This document shows positions 12,702-18,890 of a stretch of 20,882 nucleotides of DNA, one piece after another; positions within the stretch are counted from its first letter, which is position 1; the number at the start of each line of letters is the position of its first letter. This DNA is from a virus. The notes beneath the pieces were generated by a model that was not told the DNA's origin, did no database searches, and worked only from the letters and a program-made list of their open reading frames with translations. The stretch is from positions 1 through 20,882 of IMG/VR virus record IMGVR_UViG_3300044616_001507; one strand, written 5' to 3'. Made by a program: the position numbers and the translations under genes.

Positions 12702-14978
12702 ATGCCGAACAGATTCGCCGTTGCCTCTGGCAACTTTAATGATACCGCCACATGGTCAGCGACTGCTACAGGGTCTCCTGGAGCGTCCGTTCCCGTAGCT
12801 GGCGACAATGCTATTGCCAACAACCGCACGGTCACAATCACCGCCAACGCCACCTGCGACAACATCACAAATGGCACTACCTACGGTGGGACTGCAGGGG
12901 GGTTTTTTGCGCTGCAAAACGGAGTCGCGCTGACGGCGACAACAATTTCTGCGGCTGGCACAACACCGGTTATTCAGTTTTCGCAAGCTAGCCCAGCAAG
13001 CGCGTCACTTACTTTGAGTGAAACGATCTCGCTGGGAACTGGAGTCGTTGTTTCTAATACAAGTTCTGGAATATTAAATATAAATGCCGCAGTATTTAAA
13101 AATAATTCAAGCGGCCAAAACGCTTTCGGCATATCAAACTCGGCTGGCGGAACCATAAATTTCACCGGATTGTTGTCACAAACTGGCGGAGCATCCGCGC
13201 CAGTTATTTCAAACGCCTCTGGAGGAACAATAAATGCAAATGGAACCAATTTAGGCAGAGCAATAACAAATAGCACAACCGGAACGATTATTTGGAACGG
13301 TGAATTGACTGCGCTGAATGATATTCCCGCAATAACCTCTACCACAGCGGGCAGCACGGTTATGGCCAGTGGGAGTTTTATTTTTTCCCCAAACGGAACC
13401 GTGCCAATTTATGCGCAAAAATTTATATTGAATACGACCCCGCTGGCCGCCAAGACGCGCTACGCTCTCAACGGAATCGGCACCTATGTGGATATGTTCA
13501 CCGCCGACAACTCGACCGCACTGAACCAAGCCGCCCCGACCGATGTCCGCAGCGGCGTGGCATACGGTATCAGCAACTCCCAGACCGGACGCCTCACCGT
13601 CCCTGCTCGCGGATCGGTGGCGCTCTCGGTAAACTACGGGCCAAGCATGCCATTCACGGCCACCCGCAGCGGCACGACTGCCACGGCTACTCTGGCTTAT
13701 AGCTATCCGCTCGTAGTCGGCGATGAGTTTAAGGTCACCGGCGCATCGAACTCCGAGTGGAACAGCACCTACACCATCGCCTCGGTGGTGTCTGGAACAT
13801 CAGTGACATTCACCGTCCCTGCCACGCACAGCGCCACCGCAGGCACAGGCGCAGTGATGCAAACAACCGGCACAGCCGTGCTTGATCCAACTGCCGTAGC
13901 CTCGGCCGTATGGGGAGCAGCCAGCCGCACCATCACGGGTGGATTGGTCGATACCGCAACAACCCTCACCAACGCGCCGACCGTGCCGACGCCGAGCCAA
14001 ATCGCCTCACAGGTGAGAACGGAGCTATCCACCGAGCTTGGGCGTCTGGATGTCGCCACCAGCACCAGATCGACCCTCACGACCGCCGACATCCCTAGCG
14101 TGCCTAGTGCCGCCTCGGTGGCCTCCGCCGTGCGCACCGAACTGACCGAGCTTTCCAATCTCGACGCCTCCGTGTCGAGCAGGCTCGCTGGTTCGGCCTA
14201 CACCGCGCCAAGCACTCCACCAACAGCCGGAGACATCGCATCGGCAGTTTGGGCGGCGGCAGACAAGACAGGCTACTCGCTCACCACCGCAGAACGCGCA
14301 GCCATTGCAACCGCCGTCGAGTCCTCCATCCTCAACGAAGGCGACGGCCAAGCCGTGCTCAACGCAATCGTGGGAGCGATCGGCAACCAGAACCTCTCGG
14401 AAGTTTCGCTTGTCGCGGCCATCCGCAGCGACCTAGAGCGCACCGGAGGCAAGATCGACAGCATCCCGACCGATGCCGCTCCCAGCGCGGCCTCTGTGGC
14501 AACAGCCGTCTGGTCCGCAAGCACCAAGGAAATCACCGGCGGCACCGTGGACACGCTCACGAACGCCCCGGCGTCGGTCACTCCCGCTGATATCTGGGAC
14601 TACAATTCACGCACGCTCACAAGCGCCAGCGGACCGACAGCCGTCGAGATTCGCCAGGAGATCGACGCCAACTCTACGAAGCTGGATGTCGCCGTCGGAA
14701 CCCGCCTCGCCGATGCTGACTATGTCGAGCCAGCCAACAGCGATGTCGCCGCCATCAAAGCGAAGACCGATGCGCTGCCTAGCGATCCCGCAGACCAAAG
14801 CCTCCTCGAAGCCGCTATCGCCGGAGTCACTGCGCCTGCAGCGGCCACGGTGGCCGCAGCCGTGCGTTCTGAGCTCACCGCCGAACTCGCCAAAGTCTCG
14901 GCCCTCAACACCGAGCGCCTCGCCAATGTGGCGACCACTGCCATCGTCGGCAACCTCATCGCCCAGGCGAACTCATGA
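12702..14978 (+). CDS. Large fibre / adhesin-like tail protein, mosaic
   Basis: A 758-residue protein. The N-terminus (NRFAVASGNFNDTATWSATA, then PVAGDNAIANNRTVTITANA) is the opening of a strand-helix (beta-helix) passenger often seen in phage and secreted adhesins. Residues about 85-240 are N/T/G-rich beta-helix rungs encoded by DNA near 37 percent GC, and a GC-rich part follows. From about residue 400 on, degenerate helical units recur (ASAVWGAASRTITGG, ASAVWAAADKTGYSL, ATAVWSASTKEITGG, DIWDYNSRTLTSASG), giving a shaft of alternating helices and turns. The N-terminal part probably binds tail or receptor surface. Start ATG 12702 excludes the earlier frame extension, which overlaps the previous gene. 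Confidence 0.65.
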   Translation: MPNRFAVASGNFNDTATWSATATGSPGASVPVAGDNAIANNRTVTITANATCDNITNGTTYGGTAGGFFALQNGVALTATTISAAGTTPVIQFSQASPASASLTLSETISLGTGVVVSNTSSGILNINAAVFKNNSSGQNAFGISNSAGGTINFTGLLSQTGGASAPVISNASGGTINANGTNLGRAITNSTTGTIIWNGELTALNDIPAITSTTAGSTVMASGSFIFSPNGTVPIYAQKFILNTTPLAAKTRYALNGIGTYVDMFTADNSTALNQAAPTDVRSGVAYGISNSQTGRLTVPARGSVALSVNYGPSMPFTATRSGTTATATLAYSYPLVVGDEFKVTGASNSEWNSTYTIASVVSGTSVTFTVPATHSATAGTGAVMQTTGTAVLDPTAVASAVWGAASRTITGGLVDTATTLTNAPTVPTPSQIASQVRTELSTELGRLDVATSTRSTLTTADIPSVPSAASVASAVRTELTELSNLDASVSSRLAGSAYTAPSTPPTAGDIASAVWAAADKTGYSLTTAERAAIATAVESSILNEGDGQAVLNAIVGAIGNQNLSEVSLVAAIRSDLERTGGKIDSIPTDAAPSAASVATAVWSASTKEITGGTVDTLTNAPASVTPADIWDYNSRTLTSASGPTAVEIRQEIDANSTKLDVAVGTRLADADYVEPANSDVAAIKAKTDALPSDPADQSLLEAAIAGVTAPAAATVAAAVRSELTAELAKVSALNTERLANVATTAIVGNLIAQANS

Positions 14979-15274
14979 CCCCCGAGTCCGCCCTGAGCTT
15001 TGTCAACCACGCCGCGCGACAGGATGCCACCTGGCACCTGATCGCGCTCGTGGTGATCGGCCTCATTTTTGCCGGCGTGCTTTTCCGGTGGTTCACCCGC
15101 CGCCTTGAGCGCGTCGAGTCGAAGATGGACCAGCAGAACGAGGAATTCGTCACCCACCTCAAAACCGCGAACCGCGAAATGCTCGAAGTGATTTCCAGCA
15201 ACCAGCAGACCACCAACCGCGCCATCACGATCATGGACCGGCTGGAATCCAAGCTCGACCGGCACAACAGCTAG
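14975..15274 (+). CDS. Membrane protein with one TM helix and a coiled coil (lysis cassette)
   Basis: A 99-residue protein. Residues 1-20 are polar, 21-37 form a single transmembrane helix (HLIALVVIGLIFAGVLF), and from residue 38 the basic stretch RWFTRRLERVESK opens a coiled coil to about residue 95. The positive charges directly after the helix predict a cytoplasmic C-terminus, so it does not fit an i-spanin well, which needs a periplasmic coiled coil. It may act like XhlA-type haemolysin-related proteins or as an anti-holin partner. It overlaps the adhesin gene by ATGA and precedes the holin. Confidence 0.5.
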   Translation: MTPESALSFVNHAARQDATWHLIALVVIGLIFAGVLFRWFTRRLERVESKMDQQNEEFVTHLKTANREMLEVISSNQQTTNRAITIMDRLESKLDRHNS

Positions 15275-15277
15275 GGC

Positions 15278-15285
15278 TTTGACAC
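15278..15285 (+). promoter_or_regulatory. TTTGACAC element, copy 5
   Basis: TTTGACAC followed by GCCGCG, 14 bases before the holin ATG at 15300, in the only gap of the lysis cassette. No Shine-Dalgarno site is visible, so the element overlaps the region where a ribosome-binding site would be. Confidence 0.45.
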
Positions 15286-15299
15286 GCCGCGCCAACTCG

Positions 15300-15473
15300 A
15301 TGAAAGCAATCTTCTTTGTCCTCGACCGTCTCTCCGAGAACTCTACATGGCGCGGACTGATTCTCGTCGCCGTCGCCCTCGGCGTGAAGCTCGAGCCAGA
15401 ACTTCAAAACCAGATCGTGGCGGCCGGCCTCGGCCTCGTCGGAACGATCAACATTTTCCGAAAAGAAAAATGA
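15300..15473 (+). CDS. Holin
   Basis: A 57-residue protein from ATG 15300; the frame is open a little further upstream, but there is no ATG there and it runs through the element at 15278. Two hydrophobic segments are visible, residues about 17-30 (WRGLILVAVALGVK) and 39-52 (IVAAGLGLVGTINI), joined by LEPELQNQ, with a final basic FRKEK. The pattern STWRG.I....GV.L.PE......AG..LVG.INVFRK is a familiar small phage holin type. It would form membrane lesions that release the amidase. It is followed directly by the lipoprotein gene in an ATGA overlap. Confidence 0.7.
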   Translation: MKAIFFVLDRLSENSTWRGLILVAVALGVKLEPELQNQIVAAGLGLVGTINIFRKEK

Positions 15474-15721
15474 CCCCGCCCCGCGTCGCGGCAACCATGG
15501 TGATGCTGGGATGGATATTTCTGGCGCTCGCCTTCCTGACCTCGTGCGTGGCCGTCCCGATGCCCCCATTTGGCGACCGCGTCGGCGAGGCAGGCACGCT
15601 GCACATCCGCACCAGCGTCCGTTTCGAACCGCGCCTGACTGAAGGCGAAGCCGCCAACCGCGACCTCTGGAACGCCCTTGGGGAGTTCCAAAAAACCCTG
15701 CCTGCTCTGAAAGACAAATGA
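15470..15721 (+). CDS. Lipoprotein of the lysis cassette (possible outer-membrane spanin)
   Basis: An 83-residue protein from ATG 15470. Residues 1-26 are a lipoprotein signal peptide: an arginine in the N-region, hydrophobic MVMLGWIFLALAF, and the lipobox LTSC ending at Cys26. The mature part (about 58 residues) has a proline-rich start (VAVPMPPFGD) and a strand-like middle, then a C-terminal amphipathic helix. Its size and place next to the holin and endolysin recall o-spanins, which join outer and inner membranes, but no matching i-spanin partner is certain. The start overlaps the holin stop (ATGA) and the end overlaps the amidase start (ATGA). Confidence 0.55.
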   Translation: MTPPRVAATMVMLGWIFLALAFLTSCVAVPMPPFGDRVGEAGTLHIRTSVRFEPRLTEGEAANRDLWNALGEFQKTLPALKDK

Positions 15722-16326
15722 TCTCCCTCCTCGCTCGCTTCTTTATGCTCCCCAAGCCGCAGGTATCCCCCGCGCCACAGCCAGAGCCGAAGCCCGCGAA
15801 GCCCGCCAAAACCTCCCCCGCCAAAACCTCCGGCACCCTCAAGCCCGAGCCAAAGTTTTACCAACAGACGAACAAGCGCACGCCCAACATCAGCGCGGGC
15901 CGCGTGATAAAGCCCACCCATGTGATCTTGCACCACACCTCCGGAGCCTACGCCGGATCGGTCTCATGGTGCTGTGACCCCGTCAGCAAAGTCTCCTACC
16001 ACTGCATCATCGCCCGCAACGGAAAGCGCGCCGTCCTCGCCCTGCCGAGCCAGAGAACATGGCACGCCGGGGTTTCAAGCTGGCAAGGCCGCAAAGACGC
16101 CAACTCATTCTCTGTCGGCATGGCATGGGAGGGCGACACCTACCAAACTCCGCTCAGCGAAGACGCCCTCCTCAGCGCCGTCGAATACCTCCTCCCCATC
16201 ATCCGCGAGCACCACATCCCCCTCGCCAACATTCTCCGCCACGCCGATGTCGCCCCCGGCCGCAAAGACGACTGCTCCCCCGCCGCCCACGCCGCCCTGC
16301 TCGCCGCCCTCAACCGCGTGCTCTGA
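15718..16326 (+). CDS. N-acetylmuramoyl-L-alanine amidase (endolysin)
   Basis: A 202-residue protein. Residues 1-45 are a proline/lysine/alanine-rich linker behind a hydrophobic start (MISLLARFFM). Residues about 60-200 form an Amidase_2/PGRP-type domain. Candidate zinc ligands are His72 (ILHHTSG), His175 (ILRHADVAPG) and Asp185 in RKDDCSP, which aligns with the Asp of the AmpD RKxDPG motif. Also seen are SYHCII (His95) and WHAG. The enzyme cuts the lactyl-L-Ala bond of peptidoglycan during lysis. Overlapping ATGA links it to the lipoprotein gene. A full signal peptide is not evident, so export would need the holin. Confidence 0.85.
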   Translation: MISLLARFFMLPKPQVSPAPQPEPKPAKPAKTSPAKTSGTLKPEPKFYQQTNKRTPNISAGRVIKPTHVILHHTSGAYAGSVSWCCDPVSKVSYHCIIARNGKRAVLALPSQRTWHAGVSSWQGRKDANSFSVGMAWEGDTYQTPLSEDALLSAVEYLLPIIREHHIPLANILRHADVAPGRKDDCSPAAHAALLAALNRVL

Positions 16327-16327
16327 T

Positions 16328-16567
16328 ATGGCAAAAAAACCCGCCCCGCCCAAAGACCGCGAGGCCGTCATGCTCCAAGCCCGTGCACTCCTCGCCGAGC
16401 ATTTCGCCCACGGCATCGCGGTCGTGAGTTGGGAAGACGAAGGCACGACATACAACATGGATTTTAAATTCGGAAACCAGTTCGCAGCCAAAGCCCTCGC
16501 CCGCGAAGCCGAAGACCTGCTCTGGCCTTTCGAAGAGGACGAAGAAGAAGAGGAGGAGGAAGCGTGA
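16328..16567 (+). CDS. Small acidic-tailed unknown protein
   Basis: A 79-residue protein from ATG 16328, one base after the amidase stop. It has a basic N-terminus (MAKKPAPPKDRE), a helix (LQARALLAEHFAHG), a strand (IAVVSWEDE) and a C-terminal tail made almost only of E and D after residue 66. The GA-rich DNA of that tail (GAGGAGGAGGAAG) also provides the Shine-Dalgarno site for the next gene, whose GTG overlaps the stop. It could be a DNA mimic or a partner of a basic protein, but nothing specific is visible. Confidence 0.5.
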   Translation: MAKKPAPPKDREAVMLQARALLAEHFAHGIAVVSWEDEGTTYNMDFKFGNQFAAKALAREAEDLLWPFEEDEEEEEEEA

Positions 16568-16773
16568 GCCTGCGCTGCGAGCAGTATTACGCCCTCCAAA
16601 AGACCCGACAATTTTTGCGCGACCTCATGACCACGGACACACGCCCCAAAAAAGGCAGCGAACTCAAAGACCGCGCCTATTCCTGCCTCCGCCATTTCCC
16701 GACTCTCGACGAGCACGGGAAGCCACTTTTTAGCCGAGACGACTTCGGCCCTGACGCCCCTCCCAAAATATGA
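16564..16773 (+). CDS. Small unknown phage protein
   Basis: A 69-residue protein starting at GTG 16564 with AGGAGG inside the upstream gene's acidic tail. It reads LRCEQYYALQKTRQFLRDLM, then RPKKGSELKDRAYSCLRHFP and LFSRDDF. The basic N-terminal helix and the cysteine/histidine placements are distinctive, but I cannot name a family. It overlaps the phosphoesterase start (ATGA), so the two are made together and may act in one pathway. Confidence 0.5.
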   Translation: MSLRCEQYYALQKTRQFLRDLMTTDTRPKKGSELKDRAYSCLRHFPTLDEHGKPLFSRDDFGPDAPPKI

Positions 16774-17492
16774 AAGGCTGGAAGAAATGGATGGCCGTCG
16801 GGTGCAGCCACGGCGCGGAGATCGATCCCGAGGCCCGCAAGGCCGTGCTCACTTTCAAAGAACGCTGGAAGCCCGACACGACCCTGCACCTCGGCGACTT
16901 CATCGATCTCTCGGCCTTTCGCGCCGGGGCCGTGCGCGATAGCAACGACTCCGACCACGCCGCCGATGTCACCGGAGACCTCTCGGCGGGCATCGAATTC
17001 CTGCACGAGCTCCGGCCGCAGCACATCCTGTGCGGCAACCACGAGGCGCGCCTGTGGAAATTCTCCAAAAGCCCGAACGCGCTCCTCGCCTACGCGGCGA
17101 ACATGACGATCGCCAAGCTCGAGGACACGGCGAAGACCCTCAAGGCCACCCTCACCCCCTACGGCATCCGTCGCAGCGTCACCCTCGGCGGCACGAAATT
17201 CGTCCACGGCTACATGTTCAATGTCTCCGCCATCCGCGACCACGCGGAGACCTATGGGAATGTGGTGCTCGCCCACCTGCACCGAGTCGGCTGGGAGCGC
17301 GCCCGCAATCTCGATGGCGCCAGCGGCTACTGCGTGGGCATGCTCGCCAACTTCGACATGGCGTATGCCTCCACCCGCCGGGCGACCCTCGCCTGGTCGC
17401 AGGGCTTCGCCTACGGCCACTACTGCGACACATCCCTCACCGTGAATTTATGCGAAAGAAAAAAGGGGAATCCCTGGCTTCTCCCGATCTGA
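16770..17492 (+). CDS. Calcineurin-like metallophosphoesterase
   Basis: A 240-residue protein with the ordered metal-binding motifs of this superfamily: LGDFID (Asp43, Asp46), GNHEAR (Asn90, His91), FVHGYMF (His146) and AHLHR (His169, His171). Motif I, normally D-x-H, reads GCSHG here, so Cys12 replaces the Asp while His14 is kept; this may change metal use or activity. Such phage enzymes cleave phosphodiesters of nucleic acids or nucleotides; the substrate is unknown. The C-terminus ends in a basic and proline-containing tail. Its last 43 bases overlap the next gene in another frame. Translationally coupled to the previous small gene. Confidence 0.8.
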   Translation: MKGWKKWMAVGCSHGAEIDPEARKAVLTFKERWKPDTTLHLGDFIDLSAFRAGAVRDSNDSDHAADVTGDLSAGIEFLHELRPQHILCGNHEARLWKFSKSPNALLAYAANMTIAKLEDTAKTLKATLTPYGIRRSVTLGGTKFVHGYMFNVSAIRDHAETYGNVVLAHLHRVGWERARNLDGASGYCVGMLANFDMAYASTRRATLAWSQGFAYGHYCDTSLTVNLCERKKGNPWLLPI

Positions 17493-17743
17493 CATCCGCG
17501 TGGGAAGCCGTATTTGAAACCTCCCGCATCACGGATGCCGCTCCTCTCCGCGCCGCCGGATGGCGCACCGTCCGCGAAATCGCCGACGACCTCGGCCTCA
17601 GCTACTCCGGAGCCTCCCGTATGCTTTCCGGGAAAGCCAGCAAGGGCCTGCTCGACCGCTGCACCCACAAAGTGGACGACGGCAAAGGCACCCCGCGCAC
17701 AACAACCTTCTACCGCCCCGCAAAAAAATCGGGCAAGGCTTAA
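17450..17743 (+). CDS. Winged-helix / helix-turn-helix DNA-binding protein
   Basis: A 97-residue protein from ATG 17450, which starts inside the phosphoesterase gene. Residues 38-71 (WRTVREIADDLGLSYSG, then ASRMLSGKASKGLLDRC) are a classic helix-turn-helix in a winged-helix layout: IADDLG in the first helix, S..GASRML as the recognition helix, then a wing with KVDDGKGTPRTTTFYR. This is the MarR/Rrf2-like size class, but no closer family is clear. It probably regulates nearby genes. Its TAA stop shares the palindrome TTAA with the stop of the convergent minus-strand gene. Confidence 0.65.
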   Translation: MRKKKGESLASPDLTSAWEAVFETSRITDAAPLRAAGWRTVREIADDLGLSYSGASRMLSGKASKGLLDRCTHKVDDGKGTPRTTTFYRPAKKSGKA

Positions 17744-18126
17744 TCCTCGCCGGTCATGTCGAGATACCAGATATCGTTGATCTGCTCGAGGGTGCCGCGC
17801 ATGGAGACTTTTCGCACTTTGTCTCCCTGGTATTTGAAATCCGTGCCGTAGCGCCGCGCGAAGGCGTCGGCTTTGTCTTTCGGCACGAGGACATCGATGT
17901 AGGAGGTATCATCCTCATCGCGCGACATCGTGTAGGCGCTGAAGATCACCTTCGAACCATCTTGGCTCGATGCCTGGCGCCTGACATGGGCCGTGTAGAG
18001 AACGATCTTTTTGCCTTCGTATTTCTCTGGAGTGTTCAAATAAAACTGCGCATCCCGTGTGGAGTTAGCCTTGGCAAGAGTGGCGGCTAATACCAGCGCG
18101 GCGAGAGTGGAAAATAAAAGTTTCAT
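17740..18126 (-). CDS. Secreted OB-fold-like protein (candidate moron)
   Basis: A 128-residue protein from the ATG at 18126 (minus). Residues 1-20 form a signal peptide (MKLLFSTLAALVLAATLAKA) with an AxA-type cleavage site. The mature part is strand-rich: YLNTPEKYEGKKIVLYTAHV, then VIFSAYTMSRDEDDTSYIDV, VPKDKADAFARRYGTDF and MRGTLEQINDIWYLDMTGED. The NTP.KYEGKK.VL and RGTL..IND.WYLD strands have an OB-fold feel. It is read opposite to all surrounding phage genes, in an operon with the RHH gene, and converges on the HTH gene. It may be a lysogenic-conversion (moron) gene or a host-derived fragment. Confidence 0.6.
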   Translation of the reverse strand: MKLLFSTLAALVLAATLAKANSTRDAQFYLNTPEKYEGKKIVLYTAHVRRQASSQDGSKVIFSAYTMSRDEDDTSYIDVLVPKDKADAFARRYGTDFKYQGDKVRKVSMRGTLEQINDIWYLDMTGED

Positions 18127-18136
18127 GACTTGGAAA

Positions 18137-18376
18137 TTATTGACCTTTAATTTTTCCAGGGCGATAAGAAACTTTGGAGCGTGGGGCAAGAGGCGCAGGA
18201 TCGTTTCCTTCCGGGCTGTCCTGCAGTATCGAGCTGTTCCCTCCTCCGAGATCTTGCTCCACCAACCACCGCATGTGGGCGGCTAGGCTGCGGTGTTCGG
18301 ACTTGGCACGCTTTTTGATTTTCTCCACAAGGCGGGGGTCCGCCCGGAAGCCAACGAATTTTTCTTCTGCGCTCAT
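18137..18376 (-). CDS. Ribbon-helix-helix protein 1 (minus-strand repressor candidate)
   Basis: A 79-residue protein starting at ATG 18376 (minus). Residues about 6-45 fit the Arc/MetJ-type ribbon-helix-helix: a strand FVGFRADP, a first helix LVEKIKKRAKSEH and a second helix LAAHMRWLVEQDL. The C-terminal 35 residues are polar and basic. Members of this family are small dimeric repressors. The start codon sits two bases from a perfect palindrome (18379-18397), as expected for autoregulation. The stop is 10 bases before the secreted protein's ATG, so the two form an operon. Confidence 0.75.
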   Translation of the reverse strand: MSAEEKFVGFRADPRLVEKIKKRAKSEHRSLAAHMRWLVEQDLGGGNSSILQDSPEGNDPAPLAPRSKVSYRPGKIKGQ

Positions 18377-18378
18377 AT

Positions 18379-18397
18379 CGTTAAAAATTGTTTAACG
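18379..18397. promoter_or_regulatory. Palindromic operator candidate O1
   Basis: CGTTAAA, AATTG, TTTAACG: two perfect 7-base arms with a 5-base spacer, two bases upstream of the minus-strand RHH gene start. It covers the place of that gene's ribosome-binding site and probably of the -10 region. Likely an autoregulatory operator; this is inference. Confidence 0.65.
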
Positions 18398-18477
18398 AGT
18401 GCACGCATTCCGCAACTTTTATTTTCTCTCTCGCTGCACCCCGAAAAAATAATTTCGCCCGCAAACCCAGTCCCCAT

Positions 18478-18489
18478 GCGGGTGTCAAG
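18478..18489 (-). promoter_or_regulatory. TTGACACCCGC element on the minus strand, copy 6
   Basis: The reverse complement of 18478-18488 is TTGACACCCGC, matching copies 2 and 3 over 11 bases. It points towards the minus-strand RHH gene about 100 bases downstream. This is the only copy on the minus strand and the only one outside the structural region. Confidence 0.5.
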
Positions 18490-18509
18490 AGAAATCTTTC
18501 GTGAAACAT

Positions 18510-18523
18510 GGGGTGAATACCCC
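18510..18523. other. Small palindrome in the divergent control region
   Basis: GGGGT and ACCCC with a GAAT spacer. Its position midway between the two RHH genes fits a regulator site or a small hairpin, but the arms are short. Confidence 0.3.
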
Positions 18524-18535
18524 GCCAGATAAAAT

Positions 18536-18580
18536 CTTTGATTGCAAAGTGAGCACACTTTGAAAATAAAGTGAGCACAC
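18536..18580. promoter_or_regulatory. Multi-half-site operator candidate O2
   Basis: CTTTG (18536-18540), CAAAGTG (18545-18551), CACTTTG (18556-18562) and AAAGTG (18568-18573) lie as alternating half-sites. CAAAGTG-AGCA-CACTTTG is a perfect palindrome. AAAGTGAGCACAC is repeated exactly at 18546-18558 and 18568-18580, 22 bases apart (two helical turns). The last copy touches the ATG at 18581. This suits cooperative binding by an RHH dimer array that blocks its own expression. Confidence 0.7.
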
Positions 18581-18769
18581 ATGAGCGACGAACAAAACGA
18601 CACGGCCAACCCCTTCATCGGATTCCGCATCCCGGCCGAACTCCACGCCCAAGCCCTTCGGCGGATCGATGGGACCTACTCCAGCTTTTCCGAATACCTC
18701 CGCGACCTCGTGCGCCGCGACACGGCGGCCCGGCGCGAGTTTTCGGATGCCAACCCAACCCAACCCTGA
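18581..18769 (+). CDS. Ribbon-helix-helix protein 2 (plus-strand repressor candidate)
   Basis: A 62-residue protein. Residues about 10-50 form an Arc-like ribbon-helix-helix: a strand PFIGFRIPAELH, a helix AQALRRIDG, then TYSSFSEYLRDLVRRDTA. The opening MSDEQ... and the GFR in the strand resemble RHH protein 1 (MSAEE, GFR), so the two look like distant paralogues. The start codon directly follows the repeated AAAGTGAGCACAC, with no clean Shine-Dalgarno site. The C-terminal NPTQP is encoded by a short CCAAC repeat. It starts the rightward micro-gene chain. Confidence 0.7.
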   Translation: MSDEQNDTANPFIGFRIPAELHAQALRRIDGTYSSFSEYLRDLVRRDTAARREFSDANPTQP

Positions 18770-18776
18770 TCAATAA

Positions 18777-18890
18777 ATGAGTGAGCAATACGAAACCATC
18801 CTTCGATGCCTCGGCTACGGCATCGAGTTTTTCCAACTCCTCGCCCTGCCGGTCGTGCTGGCGGCGCTTACCAAGAGGTTGGCGAAATGA
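18777..18890 (+). CDS. Micro-gene: 37-residue membrane peptide
   Basis: Starts at ATG 18777 and stops at TGA 18888-18890. The peptide begins MSEQYETILRCLGYG and then has a hydrophobic stretch (FFQLLALPVVLAALTKRL) long enough to cross or sit in a membrane. The stop overlaps the next ATG by ATGA, which supports it being translated. Function unknown. Confidence 0.45.
   Translation: MSEQYETILRCLGYGIEFFQLLALPVVLAALTKRLAK

Noticed and set aside
17560-18090. Plus-strand open frame over the HTH and secreted genes
   Set aside because: The frame crosses two better-supported genes on different strands and shows no motif. The minus-strand reading yields a signal peptide and a coherent domain.
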